This document shows, one piece after another, positions 45,027-55,713 of a stretch of 64,000 bases of DNA. Position 1 is the first letter of the stretch. Each line of letters begins with the position of its first letter. This stretch comes from JAEUJM01 sp044221555 (GTDB lineage Bacteria; Actinomycetota; Acidimicrobiia; Acidimicrobiales; DATDAH01). A program made the translations under genes and the position numbers. Location of the stretch: assembly GCA_044221555.1 (NCBI GenBank), contig JBGAOY010000011.1, positions 101,809-165,808 on the forward strand, written 5' to 3'. Below the pieces are notes generated by a model that searched no databases, was not told the origin of the DNA, and saw only the letters and a program-made list of their open reading frames with translations.

Positions 45027-45051
45027 CGTCGGAGCGCTCCTGGCATCCGGT
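45027..45051 (-). repeat. Fragment of the 13.6-kb repeat
   Basis: A 25-bp stretch matches the repeat core of the ppx-upstream array in inverse orientation at 21 of 25 positions; CGTCGGAGCGC and GGCATCCGGT are shared exactly. It follows the ABC-F stop by 15 bp, showing that the repeat is dispersed. Confidence 0.6.
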
Positions 45052-45109
45052 CCCTGCCGCGGTGCCGCCCCGCGGCGCGTCGCGGCGTCGATAGGCGGCG
45101 AGTCACAGG

Positions 45110-45988
45110 ATGTGGGACCGGGCGGTCGGTCGTGGGGCGGTGCTCGTGGTGCTCGTCGCGGTGACGGTGGTCGCGTCCGCCTGCGGCAGCGCCGATCTGC
45201 CGCAATCGGTGGCGCCCACCTCGACGACCCAGACCACCCTCAGCCCCGCCCAGCTCGAGGCCGCGCTCGATCCCACCTGCCTGGCGGGCACGCCGGTCGA
45301 GCCGGGCACCACCGTGCAGGCCGTCGAGTCGGGCGGCGCCACCCGGTCGTACCTGCAGCACGTGCCGCTGTCCTACGAGGGCGTCAGCATGCCGGTGGTG
45401 GTGGCGCTCCACCACGACACCGGCGACGCGCAGGGCGACCTCGACGAGCAGGGCCTCGTTGACGCCTCCGAGGCGCACGGGTTCGTGCTGCTGGCGCCAC
45501 AGGCCGCCGGCGATGCCGCGGTGTGGGACCCGTCCGAGGCGTCGCCCGACGTGGCCATGGTGGCCGACCTGCTCGACCAGGCTCGGACCCACTTCTGCGC
45601 CGAGCCCCAGCGGGTCTACGTGGTCGGCAGCGGTGACGGCAGCGACATGGCCGGACGGGTGGCGTGCGACCTCTCCGCGCAGGTCGCTGCGGTGGCGTTC
45701 ATCGGGGTGATCCCCGATCCCGATCCCTGCCCGCTGGAACGACCGGTCCCCGTCGTGGCGCTGCCCGGCGTCGACGCCGACCTCGTGCCGTGGGCCGAGC
45801 GCTACGGGTGTGACCCCGAGCCCGTGCAGGTGCCGTTCGAGGGCGGCGCCATCGGCGACCTCCAGGCGGACTACGAGGGCTGCGCCGAGGGCGCGGCCGT
45901 GCAGTCGCTCACCGTGGTCGACCTGGCTGCGGGGAACGACGCGATCTGGGCCTTCTTCGCTGCCCACCCCCTCACGCCCTCCTCCTGA
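45110..45988 (+). CDS. Esterase-like lipoprotein lacking the nucleophile
   Basis: A 292-residue lipoprotein: the signal peptide ends VVASAC with lipobox Cys25. The rest resembles LpqC/feruloyl-esterase-type alpha/beta hydrolases (MPVVVALHHDTGD, VYVVGSGDGSDMAGRVACDL). The nucleophile elbow GxSxG reads GSGDG near residue 172, with Gly at the serine position, and no catalytic His motif is visible at the end. It is probably a non-catalytic binding protein on the outer membrane-facing surface. Extra cysteines may form disulfides. Confidence 0.75.
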   Translation: MWDRAVGRGAVLVVLVAVTVVASACGSADLPQSVAPTSTTQTTLSPAQLEAALDPTCLAGTPVEPGTTVQAVESGGATRSYLQHVPLSYEGVSMPVVVALHHDTGDAQGDLDEQGLVDASEAHGFVLLAPQAAGDAAVWDPSEASPDVAMVADLLDQARTHFCAEPQRVYVVGSGDGSDMAGRVACDLSAQVAAVAFIGVIPDPDPCPLERPVPVVALPGVDADLVPWAERYGCDPEPVQVPFEGGAIGDLQADYEGCAEGAAVQSLTVVDLAAGNDAIWAFFAAHPLTPSS

Positions 45989-46018
45989 ACCGGCCGACCC
46001 GGGCCCGCAGCCGTGAGC

Positions 46019-46032
46019 GGGGGCGCGCCCCC
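46019..46032. terminator. GC palindrome after the lipoprotein gene
   Basis: GGGGGCGCGCCCCC is a perfect palindrome 31 bp after the stop codon and 98 bp before the next start. A GC-only hairpin without T-run, possibly a terminator. Confidence 0.4.
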
Positions 46033-46116
46033 GTGCCGGCGCTCCGCGTGCGGGCACCGGCCGCTGGGCGGTCCGAGGCCGTTCCGGAAACGGAAGCCGG
46101 GGTGGTCGCGCGCCGG

Positions 46117-46122
46117 TACGGT
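46117..46122 (+). promoter_or_regulatory. TACGGT -10 of fumarase
   Basis: TACGGT ends exactly 7 nt before GTG 46130. It supports the GTG over the in-frame ATG at 46139. Confidence 0.6.
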
Positions 46123-46129
46123 CGGGTAG

Positions 46130-47551
46130 GTGGCTGACATGACGTCGGACCGTGATCCTGCCGAGTTCCGCATCGAGCACGACTCGATGGGCGAGGTGCG
46201 TGTGCCGGCGGCGGCCAGGTACGGCGCCCAGACCCAGCGGGCGGTCACGAACTTCCCCATCTCGGGCCTCCGGATCGAGCGGCGGCTGATCCGGGCGCTG
46301 GCCCTCGTCAAGGGCGAGGCGGCGACGGTGAACGCCGGCCTCGACGAGGTGCCCGCGGTCGACGAGCGCATCGGCGCGGCCATCAGGGCCGCGGCCGACG
46401 AGGTGGCGGCGGGGGAGTGGGACGGCGAGTTCCCCGTCGACGTGTTCCAGACGGGCTCGGGCACCTCGTCCAACATGAACATGAACGAGGTGCTGGCCCA
46501 CCTGGCCTCCGAGCGTCTGGGGGAGCCGGGGGCCGTCCACCCGAACGACCACGTGAACGCCTCGCAGTCGTCCAACGACGTGTTCCCGTCGGCCATCCAC
46601 CTGGCCGCGGCCGAGGCGATCCACGTCGATCTGCTGCCGGCACTCGAGTACCTGGCCGCGGTGCTGCACCGCAAGGCCAACGAGTTCGGCTCGGTGGTGA
46701 AGTCGGGGCGCACCCACCTGATGGACGCCACGCCGGTCACGCTGGGTCAGGAGTTCGGCGGCTACGCGGCGCAGGTGCAGCAGGCCGCCGAACGGCTGCG
46801 GTCCTGCCTGCCCAGCGTCGGCGAGCTGGCGCTGGGCGGCACCGCGGTCGGCACCGGCATCAACGCGCCCGCGTCGTTCGCGCCGGCGGTCATCGCCGCG
46901 CTGGCCCGTCGCACCGACCTGCCCCTGCGGGAGGCGCGCGACCACTTCGCGGCGCAGGGTGCCCGGGACGCGCTGGTCGAGGCGTCGGGCCATTGCCGCA
47001 CACTGGCGGTGGCCCTGATCAAGATCGCCAACGACCTGCGCTGGATGGGCAGCGGGCCCCGCACCGGCCTCGGCGAGATCCGCATCCCCGACCTGCAGCC
47101 GGGCTCGTCGATCATGCCGGGCAAGGTCAACCCCGTCATCGCCGAGGCGGTCACCCAGGTGGGGGCGCAGGTGTTCGGCAACGACGCCGCCGTCGCCTTC
47201 GGCGGGTCGCAGGGCACCCTCGAGCTCAACGTCTTCATGCCGGTGATGGCCCACAACCTGCTCGAGTCGATCCGCCTGCTGGCCAACGTCAGCCGGGTCT
47301 TCGCCGACCGGTGCATCAGCGGCATCGAGGCCGACGTCGAGACCTGCCGGCGCTACGCCGAGTCGTCACCGTCCATCGGCACTTCGCTCAACCCCTACCT
47401 GGGCTACGAGGTCGTCGCCGACGTGATCAAGGCCTCGATCGACGAGCACAAGACCATCCGTGAGGTCGTCCTCGAGCGGGGCCTCCTGTCGGAGGCGGAC
47501 CTGGACAAGGCCCTGGACATCGAGGCGATGACGCGCGGCGGCCTGCTCTGA
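46130..47551 (+). CDS. fumC: Class II fumarate hydratase
   Basis: A 473-residue member of the fumarase/aspartase family, interconverting fumarate and malate in the TCA cycle. GSSIMPGKVNP near residue 324 is the family signature. TGSGTSSNMNMNEV, HPNDHVNASQSSNDVFPSA and SGRTHLMDATPVTLGQE are the other conserved blocks. SSNDVFPSA and GRTHLMDA favour fumarase over aspartase. It is 473 residues, within the normal range. Confidence 0.93.
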   Translation: MADMTSDRDPAEFRIEHDSMGEVRVPAAARYGAQTQRAVTNFPISGLRIERRLIRALALVKGEAATVNAGLDEVPAVDERIGAAIRAAADEVAAGEWDGEFPVDVFQTGSGTSSNMNMNEVLAHLASERLGEPGAVHPNDHVNASQSSNDVFPSAIHLAAAEAIHVDLLPALEYLAAVLHRKANEFGSVVKSGRTHLMDATPVTLGQEFGGYAAQVQQAAERLRSCLPSVGELALGGTAVGTGINAPASFAPAVIAALARRTDLPLREARDHFAAQGARDALVEASGHCRTLAVALIKIANDLRWMGSGPRTGLGEIRIPDLQPGSSIMPGKVNPVIAEAVTQVGAQVFGNDAAVAFGGSQGTLELNVFMPVMAHNLLESIRLLANVSRVFADRCISGIEADVETCRRYAESSPSIGTSLNPYLGYEVVADVIKASIDEHKTIREVVLERGLLSEADLDKALDIEAMTRGGLL

Positions 47552-47593
47552 GCGGGCGCTGAGAGGGTCTGACGGTTTGACGCTCTGACGGTG

Positions 47594-48097
47594 TCAGGCG
47601 TCGGCGGGGGCCCCGAGCGCGGGGGTGCCGGCGAACGAGCCGGGGTCGCCGTGGGCGGGCAGCACCGGGTTGCTCCAGCTGAGCAGGCGGCTCAGTTCCT
47701 GGGTGACCTCGTGCCACTCGGCCGCGTCCCAGCCCTCGGCCACGCCGATCAGCGTGCCGTCCTGGGCGATGTGGACCAGTGCCGGGAGGTGCTCGAGGCC
47801 GAGGGCCTTGACGACGGTGCGGTCGGGGTCGGCGAAGGTCAGGATCTCGTCGGCCCAGGGGCCGAGGAACTGGCGCGCCTCGGCGGCGTCACCGGTGACC
47901 AGCCACGACACCCGGCAGTCGGCCTCGGCGAAGGTGCGCAGCACCCGGCCGGCGGTGTCGAGGATCCAGGAGCTCTCCCACGTGAACGGGTCGATGACCA
48001 CCGTGACGAGCCGGAAGGTCGTCAGCCACTCGGCGAGGGGCCGTGCGTCGCCGTCGAGCGGGGTGAGTTCGGTGTCGGCAGGGGGAGCAGTCGCCAC
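47594..48097 (-). CDS. Thioredoxin-fold-like hypothetical protein
   Basis: A 167-residue protein whose DCRVSWLVTGDAAEARQFLGPWADEILTFADPDRTVVKALGLEHLPALVHIAQDGTLI segment has the order of an AhpC/TlpA-like thioredoxin fold (cis-Pro in LPALV). It has no CxxC, so a thiol-redox role is doubtful. GTG 48097 was chosen because minus-strand TAGTTT lies 8 nt before it; GTG 48118 is the alternative. It converges on fumC. Confidence 0.65.
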   Translation of the reverse strand: MATAPPADTELTPLDGDARPLAEWLTTFRLVTVVIDPFTWESSWILDTAGRVLRTFAEADCRVSWLVTGDAAEARQFLGPWADEILTFADPDRTVVKALGLEHLPALVHIAQDGTLIGVAEGWDAAEWHEVTQELSRLLSWSNPVLPAHGDPGSFAGTPALGAPADA

Positions 48098-48152
48098 GGG
48101 CGCAGAAACTAGCCGCACCGCGCGACCCGGAACGAGTTCGGGCGCCCGGCGG

Positions 48153-48158
48153 TACTCT
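48153..48158 (+). promoter_or_regulatory. TACTCT -10 element
   Basis: TACTCT ends 7 nt before ATG 48166 and only 4 nt before GTG 48163, so ATG is the better start. Confidence 0.55.
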
Positions 48159-48165
48159 CGCCGTG

Positions 48166-48963
48166 ATGCACCCCATCGAGCGGCTCCGCTACGTCGCCAG
48201 GGCCTCGGGTGTCGACCAGGCCCTGCTGGTGCAGGAGACGGCGTCCGCGCTCGGTGCCTTCGGCTCCGACCCCGCGGGCATGGTCACCGCCTGTCGCCGG
48301 ATCGTCTCCCGGCATCCGGCCGCAGGCGCCCTGTGGTGGCTGTGCGGGCGGGTGCTGATGGCGAACGACCCGATGCCCGAGGCGTGGCGGGCGGCCGACG
48401 AGATCGACGCTGATCCCACCGCCCTCGAACTGGCCCACGCCCTGCCCGACGACGCCACGGTGTGCCTGCTCGGCTGGCCCGACCAGGCCGGCGAGGCCAT
48501 CCCCCGCCGGGGCGACCTGGAGGCACTGGTGGTCGACGTGCTGGGCGAGGGGTCGGGGCTGGTGCGGCGCCTGCTGGCCGCCGACGTCGATGCCGTCGAC
48601 GTGGCCACCCAGGGCCTGGGCGCGGCCGCGTCCGCCGCCGACCTGGTGCTGCTCGAGGCGTCGGCGGTGGGCCCCGACGGGTTCGTGGGCGTGGCCGGGT
48701 CGCGGGCGGCGGCGGCGGTGGCCCGCCACGACGGCACACCGGTGTGGCTGGTGGCGGGGGTGGGCCGGCTCGTGCCCCGCCGGGTGTGGGACACGCTGGT
48801 CACCCGGGTCGACGTGGCCGCCGAGCCGTGGGACGCCGACGACGAGGTGGTGCCGCTGGACCTGGTCGACAGGATCGTCGGCCCCTCCGGGCCCCTCCCG
48901 GTGGCCGACGCCCTCGGTCGCACCGACTGCCCCGTGGCCGCCGAGCTGCTGGTCGAGCTGTAA
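48166..48963 (+). CDS. eIF2B-like/translation-initiation-factor-2B-related protein
   Basis: A 265-residue protein. An N-terminal helical part (MHPIERLRYVARASGVDQALLVQETASALGAF) and a C-terminal Rossmann-like part (LVVDVLGEGSGLVRRLL, DLVLLEASAVGPDGFVGVAGSRAAAAVA, TPVWLVAGVGRLVPRRVW) have the order of the eIF2B/MTR-1-P isomerase/R15P isomerase fold. In bacteria this family includes sugar-phosphate isomerases; the catalytic Cys/Asp pair of MtnA is not evident. Probably a degenerate or novel-substrate member. Confidence 0.68.
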   Translation: MHPIERLRYVARASGVDQALLVQETASALGAFGSDPAGMVTACRRIVSRHPAAGALWWLCGRVLMANDPMPEAWRAADEIDADPTALELAHALPDDATVCLLGWPDQAGEAIPRRGDLEALVVDVLGEGSGLVRRLLAADVDAVDVATQGLGAAASAADLVLLEASAVGPDGFVGVAGSRAAAAVARHDGTPVWLVAGVGRLVPRRVWDTLVTRVDVAAEPWDADDEVVPLDLVDRIVGPSGPLPVADALGRTDCPVAAELLVEL

Positions 48964-49018
48964 CCCGCGCCCCGCCGGCGTGGGCTCGGTGCCCATCCTG
49001 CAGCCGCGGCCGACTCGA

Positions 49019-50650
49019 TCACGCCGGCGAGGCGGTGACCTGACCCGAGGGAACCACCCAGGCCGTCCCGGGAGCCAGGGGCGACCGGGGCTCCAGCGTG
49101 GTCTCCACGATGCGGAACTCGGCCCGCCACTCGTCGGGGGTCACCTCGCACCGCAGGTAGCCGCGTGACCGGTTGTCGAAGTGTCGGACGTGGCTCAGCT
49201 CGGCGGCACCTTTCGCCACGATGTCCACGAAGGAGCGGGGGAACGCCGAGCTGATCGACCCCACTGCGAACTCGGTCGCCACCGCCACGCCGCCGATCCG
49301 ACCACCGGCAGGCAGGTCGGCCACCGCCCCGCTGTGGAAGTCGCCGGAGAGCACCACCGGGTTGGTGGCGGCCTCGAGCAGCGCGCACACCGCGGCCCGT
49401 TCGGCCGGGTAGCCGTCCCACGCATCCAACCCCACGCGGATCTCACCAGCCTGCGCGATGGGAAGGGGCGTCATCAGCACCCCTTGGCCGACGGCGTTCC
49501 ACCGTGCCGTGCTCCCGCCCAGCGCGTCACCGAGGAACTCCAGCTGCTCGTTCCCGAGCATCGTGCGTTCGGCCGCCGCCTCGTCGCCGCACGCCACGTT
49601 GAGGAACAGGTGCGCGTCGCACGCCTGGTCGTCCCGGTACTGGCGGGTGTCGAGCACGACGAGTCGCAGCAGGTCCCCCACGTCCACCACCCGGTGCACC
49701 TCCAGGTCGGCGCCGGTCGGTGGGCCCACGCGCACCGGCTGGTGCTCCCACCACGCCTGGTAGGCCGCCGCCCGCCGGCGCGCGAAGGCGGCGGGATCGG
49801 TGTCGAGCTGGTCCACGAGCCCCGCGTAGTTGTTGGCCACCTCGTGGTCGTCCCAGGTGACCACCCAGGCCATCGCCGCGTGGGCGTCCTGGAGGGCCGG
49901 GTCGCTCTTGTAGAAGGCGTACCGGTCGCGGTAGCCGGCCAGGTCGGTGGCCTCGGCCAGGCCGTTGGGCCGGAACCGGTCGGCGTCGCTCTCGGTCTCG
50001 TAGATGTAGTCGCCCAGCCAGAGGTTGAACGCGGCGTCCTCGGCCGCGAGGTGCTCGTACGGTGTGCGGAACCCGTCCTGGTCGTCCTGGCACGCGCTTG
50101 CGACGAACGTGAACCGCTCGGGCACCGACCCGGGTGGCGGCAGCGTGCGGGTCCGGCCCACCGCGCTGGTGAACGGGCCCACACGGAAGCGGTAGTGGAA
50201 CGCGGTGCCGGCGTCGAGGCCGTCGACGTCGACGTGGGCGCTGTGGGCCTGAGCGGCCGTGGTGGTGACGACGCCCGACTGCACGACCTCCTCGAACGAC
50301 TCGTCCGCGGCGACCTCCCACAGCACGTCGGCGTCTGCCGGCGGCATGCCCCCGCCGACCAGCGGGTCGGGCGCCAGTCGGGTCCAGAGGATCACGCCAT
50401 CCGGCAAGGGGTCACCCGATGCCACGCCCAGCGTGAACGGGTCGGCGTCGAGGCCCGTCGGTGCCGGCGGCGGATCGAGTGGCCGTGTCGAGGCGGTGGC
50501 CGGTCGCCCCGCTGCCGCGTCGCCGCTCGCACCGTCCGTGCCGGCCGGGCCGGCCGGGCCGCGGTCGCTCCCGGAACAGGCCGTCGCGGCGATCGCCCCG
50601 CCCATCCCGAGCAGGAACGAGCGCCGGGAGAGCGCTCCTCGAGCCGGCAC
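49019..50650 (-). CDS. phoD: PhoD-like alkaline phosphatase/phosphodiesterase
   Basis: A 543-residue secreted PhoD-family protein. A Tat signal (SRRSFLLGMGGAIAATAC) opens it, and Cys25 may be lipidated. The N-terminal beta-domain has GVASGDPLPDGVILWTRLAP. Metal ligands lie in WLGDYIYE, TWDDHEVANNY and VLSGDFHSGAV. It hydrolyses phosphodiesters and monoesters outside the cell using Ca/Fe. TAGCGT on the minus strand 7 nt before the GTG implies a leaderless start. No Pho-box repeat was seen. Confidence 0.93.
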   Translation of the reverse strand: MPARGALSRRSFLLGMGGAIAATACSGSDRGPAGPAGTDGASGDAAAGRPATASTRPLDPPPAPTGLDADPFTLGVASGDPLPDGVILWTRLAPDPLVGGGMPPADADVLWEVAADESFEEVVQSGVVTTTAAQAHSAHVDVDGLDAGTAFHYRFRVGPFTSAVGRTRTLPPPGSVPERFTFVASACQDDQDGFRTPYEHLAAEDAAFNLWLGDYIYETESDADRFRPNGLAEATDLAGYRDRYAFYKSDPALQDAHAAMAWVVTWDDHEVANNYAGLVDQLDTDPAAFARRRAAAYQAWWEHQPVRVGPPTGADLEVHRVVDVGDLLRLVVLDTRQYRDDQACDAHLFLNVACGDEAAAERTMLGNEQLEFLGDALGGSTARWNAVGQGVLMTPLPIAQAGEIRVGLDAWDGYPAERAAVCALLEAATNPVVLSGDFHSGAVADLPAGGRIGGVAVATEFAVGSISSAFPRSFVDIVAKGAAELSHVRHFDNRSRGYLRCEVTPDEWRAEFRIVETTLEPRSPLAPGTAWVVPSGQVTASPA

Positions 50651-50657
50651 CGAGGCG

Positions 50658-50663
50658 ACGCTA
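50658..50663 (-). promoter_or_regulatory. TAGCGT -10 of phoD
   Basis: TAGCGT ends 7 nt before the GTG. The divergent kinase gene has TAGGAT (50706-50711), but 27 nt before its GTG and with GAGGAGGGG, so it has a leader. Confidence 0.55.
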
Positions 50664-50738
50664 CCGGGTGGGGCGGAGGCCCGGGTGGCGGGGAGCGGCG
50701 CGGTCTAGGATCGCCGCGTCTGCGGACGAGGAGGGGTA

Positions 50739-53061
<2,323 letters not shown>

Positions 53062-53111
53062 TCGGCGGGTGAGGGGCGTGACGGGCGCCACCGACGGGGA
53101 CGCACCCGTCG

Positions 53112-53117
53112 TAGAGT
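53112..53117 (+). promoter_or_regulatory. TAGAGT -10 element
   Basis: TAGAGT ends 6 nt before ATG 53124; leaderless start for the PPOX gene and its coupled neighbour. Confidence 0.55.
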
Positions 53118-53123
53118 CCGCCC

Positions 53124-53588
53124 ATGCCTTCACGCCGTGAGCTCGTCCGCATGTCCGATGAAGAGGTCGATGCCTTCCTCCATCTGCGCCAGACCATGAA
53201 CATCGCCACGTTCGGCCCCGACGGCAACATCCACCTGGTGGCCATGTGGTACGGGTTCATCGACGGCAGGCCCGCGTTCGAGACGTTCACCAAGTCGCAG
53301 AAGATCCGCAACCTCAAGCGTGACCCGCGCATCACGGTGCTGGTGGAGGACGGTGAGCAGTACGAGGAGCTCCGCGGCGTCGAGATCGTGGGCACCGCCG
53401 AGGTCACCGAGGACCCCGAGGTGGTCATGCCGGTGGCCCGGTCGGTGGTGGAGCGCTACTTCCCCATCGAGAACCCGGACGACCTCGAGGCGGTCGCCAT
53501 CGGGCTCGCCCACAAGCGCTCGGCGGTGATCATCAACGCCGAGAAGGTGGTCTCCTGGGACCACAGCAAGCTCGGCGGCACCTACTGA
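53124..53588 (+). CDS. PPOX-class F420-dependent oxidoreductase
   Basis: A 154-residue split-barrel protein. EVDAFLHLRQTMNIATFGPDGNIHLVAMWYGFIDGRPAFETFTKSQKIRNLKRDPRITVLVEDG is the typical PPOX/F420 pattern. It is only distantly similar to the PPOX protein at 42901. It probably reduces a small substrate with F420H2. The next gene starts one base after its stop. Confidence 0.9.
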   Translation: MPSRRELVRMSDEEVDAFLHLRQTMNIATFGPDGNIHLVAMWYGFIDGRPAFETFTKSQKIRNLKRDPRITVLVEDGEQYEELRGVEIVGTAEVTEDPEVVMPVARSVVERYFPIENPDDLEAVAIGLAHKRSAVIINAEKVVSWDHSKLGGTY

Positions 53589-53589
53589 C

Positions 53590-54303
53590 GTGGGCCAGGA
53601 CGTCGAGTTCCCGATCGAGGGCGGCGCTGCAGGCACGGGCTATCTGGCCACGCCCGAGCACGGCAGCGCCGGCCCGGCGCTGCTCGTGCCCTGCGAAGGT
53701 GGCGGCGTGCGGCGGGGGACGGCCGCCCTGTGCGATCGCTTCGCCGCCGAGGGCTTCACCGCCCTGGCGGTGCTGTGGCGCGAGCCCGACGGTGGGCGCG
53801 TCCCCGACGGTGCGGTGACGCAGACGGCCGAGGGCGTGTCGGGCACCATCGGGCTCGACGCTCGGCCGCTCCCCACGCCTCAGCTGCTCGGGGCCGTGGC
53901 CTTCCTGGAGGATCACCCCCTGGTGCACGGACAGGGCGTCGGCGTGATCGGCCCCGGGGTCGCGGGGATCTTCGCCGTTGCGTTGGCCGCCGCGGCCGCC
54001 GAGGACGTGCGGGCACTGGTGGTCCTCGACGAACCCGCCCTCGGGGCGGGGGCCGATCGGTGGTGGGCCGAGGTGACGGCGCCGGCAGAGTGCCACATCG
54101 GCACGCAGGGGGGCGGCTCGCTCCGCGAGCTGGTCGATGGGTTCCAGGCGCGCGTCGAGGCACGGCGGGCAGACGTGTCGGTGTTCCGCTACCCGGAGGT
54201 GTCCTCCCGGTTCTGGGACGCCTCCTCGCCGTCCCACGACGCCGATGCCGACCGCGAGGCCTTCGTCCGCACGCTCTCGTTCCTGAGGGCCCACCTCGGG
54301 TGA
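53590..54303 (+). CDS. Dienelactone-hydrolase homologue with lost catalytic residues
   Basis: A 237-residue alpha/beta-hydrolase-fold protein matching dienelactone hydrolases in order (ALLVPCEGGGVRRG, AAEGFTALAVLW, VIGPGVAGIFAVAL, ADREAFVRTLSFLRAHL). The nucleophile elbow, normally GxCxGG, reads GPGVAG near residue 121, with Gly at the Cys position. The HGF motif that supplies His is replaced by SSRFWD. It is probably not a hydrolase. It starts one base after the PPOX stop. Confidence 0.78.
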   Translation: MGQDVEFPIEGGAAGTGYLATPEHGSAGPALLVPCEGGGVRRGTAALCDRFAAEGFTALAVLWREPDGGRVPDGAVTQTAEGVSGTIGLDARPLPTPQLLGAVAFLEDHPLVHGQGVGVIGPGVAGIFAVALAAAAAEDVRALVVLDEPALGAGADRWWAEVTAPAECHIGTQGGGSLRELVDGFQARVEARRADVSVFRYPEVSSRFWDASSPSHDADADREAFVRTLSFLRAHLG

Positions 54304-54344
54304 CCATCGTGTGCGCCCCCCGTGACATCGGCGCCGGATCCCTC

Positions 54345-54394
54345 GAACCGGCGCCCGATCCTGCTGCTCTGACCACCGGATCAGGCGCCAGTTC
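54345..54394. repeat. GGCGCC-centred hairpin, copy 2
   Basis: GAACCGGCGCCCGATCC (54345-54361) pairs with GGATCAGGCGCCAGTTC (54378-54394), 15 of 17 positions. The right arm and next bases share GGCGCCAGTTCAC with the hairpin at 128-177, in the same orientation. It lies between a stop and a start 16 bp after it, so it may end transcription of the PPOX/hydrolase pair. Confidence 0.78.
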
Positions 54395-54409
54395 ACGTGG
54401 GGTTCGACC

Positions 54410-55621
54410 GTGACCGAGCCGGCCCCGCCCATCGCCGGCGGGATCGTCGAGCGGTACCTGCTGCTCGGCCTGCGCCTCGGCCGTCACCTCGACGGCCTTG
54501 TCGACGCCTACTACGGGCCTCCGGCGTTGGCTCGCCGGGCCGAGGACGAGGCGCTGGTGCCGCTGGACGCGCTGGTCGCCGAGGCGGGGCGCATCGTCGC
54601 CGACCTCGACGCGCCGGGCGACGTGGACGGGCTCGACGCGGGCCGTCGCCACTGGCTGCGGGCCCAGTCGGCCGGCCTGGTGACCACCGCGTCCAAGCTC
54701 CGGGGCGACCACATCGGCTACAGCGACGAGGTCGAGTCCTGCTACGGCGTGCGCCCCGAACGGGTGCCCGAGGAGCGCTTCGCCGCCGCCCACGCCGCCC
54801 TCGCCGAGGTGCTGCCCGGCACCGGCGCCCTGGCGGAACGGTACGGAACGTGGCGGGAGGCGCAGGCGGTGCCGCCCGACAAGCTCGGTGCCGCCATCAG
54901 CTCCCTGGCCGAGGACTTCCGCGCCCGCACCGACGAGCTGTTCGGCCTGCCCGACGGCGAGCACGTCGAGTTCGAGCTCGTCCGAGACAAGCCCTGGTCC
55001 GGTTTCAACTACTACGAGGGCGGGTTGCGCAGCAGGGTGGCGATCAACGTCGACCTGCCGGTGCTCAGCCCGACGCTGGCCCACCTCGTCGCCCACGAGG
55101 CCTACCCCGGTCACCACACCGAGCACAGCCGCAAGGAGGTCGGGCTCGTGCGCCGGCGGGGCCATCTCGAGGAGACGATCTTCCTCGTGGGCACGCCCCA
55201 GTGCCTGCTGGCCGAGGGTCTGGCCGACCTCGGCCTCGAGGTGCTGGTGGGGGAGCGCCCCGAGCCGGTGGTCGCCGACCACCTGCGTCCCCTCGGCATC
55301 CCCTATGACGCCGAAGTGGTGGCTCGGGTGGGCGAGGCCGCCCAGTCGCTCGACAAGGTGCGGGGCAACGCCGCGCTGCTGCTGCACGAGGACGGCGCCG
55401 ACCCTGACGAGGCCGTCGCCTACCTGCAGCGGTGGTCGCTGCTGCCCCAGGCCCGGGCCGAGAAGGCGGTGCAGTTCCTGATGGACCCCACGTGGCGGTC
55501 GTACATCAGCTGCTACGTCGAGGGGCTGCCGTTGTGCCGCGAGTGGGTGGGCGGCGACCCCATCCGCTTCGAGCGCCTGCTGTCCGAGCCGATGACGCCG
55601 GCGCTGCTCCGGGCGGCCTGA
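54410..55621 (+). CDS. DUF885-family protein, putative metallopeptidase
   Basis: A 403-residue DUF885 protein. The zinc-binding-like HEAYPGHHTEH motif lies near residue 231, and GYSDEVESCYGVRP and FNYYEGGLRSRVAINVDLP are conserved around it. DUF885 proteins are related to M3-like metallopeptidases by their HExxxGH. No signal peptide is seen, so it is cytoplasmic. The GTG has only a weak TGGGG as ribosome-binding site. Confidence 0.85.
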   Translation: MTEPAPPIAGGIVERYLLLGLRLGRHLDGLVDAYYGPPALARRAEDEALVPLDALVAEAGRIVADLDAPGDVDGLDAGRRHWLRAQSAGLVTTASKLRGDHIGYSDEVESCYGVRPERVPEERFAAAHAALAEVLPGTGALAERYGTWREAQAVPPDKLGAAISSLAEDFRARTDELFGLPDGEHVEFELVRDKPWSGFNYYEGGLRSRVAINVDLPVLSPTLAHLVAHEAYPGHHTEHSRKEVGLVRRRGHLEETIFLVGTPQCLLAEGLADLGLEVLVGERPEPVVADHLRPLGIPYDAEVVARVGEAAQSLDKVRGNAALLLHEDGADPDEAVAYLQRWSLLPQARAEKAVQFLMDPTWRSYISCYVEGLPLCREWVGGDPIRFERLLSEPMTPALLRAA

Positions 55622-55713
55622 GCCCGCGCCATTCGGGGCACAACGGTCCTTCGCCTCTGTCGGCGGGGCGGCGCTGGCGCGACCGTCGAGACGTCGGGCG
55701 AAAGGAGACGCTC

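Noticed and set aside
47555..47600. TGACGGT-like direct repeats after fumC
   Set aside because: Too short and irregular for a repeat family; noted only as the gap between convergent genes.
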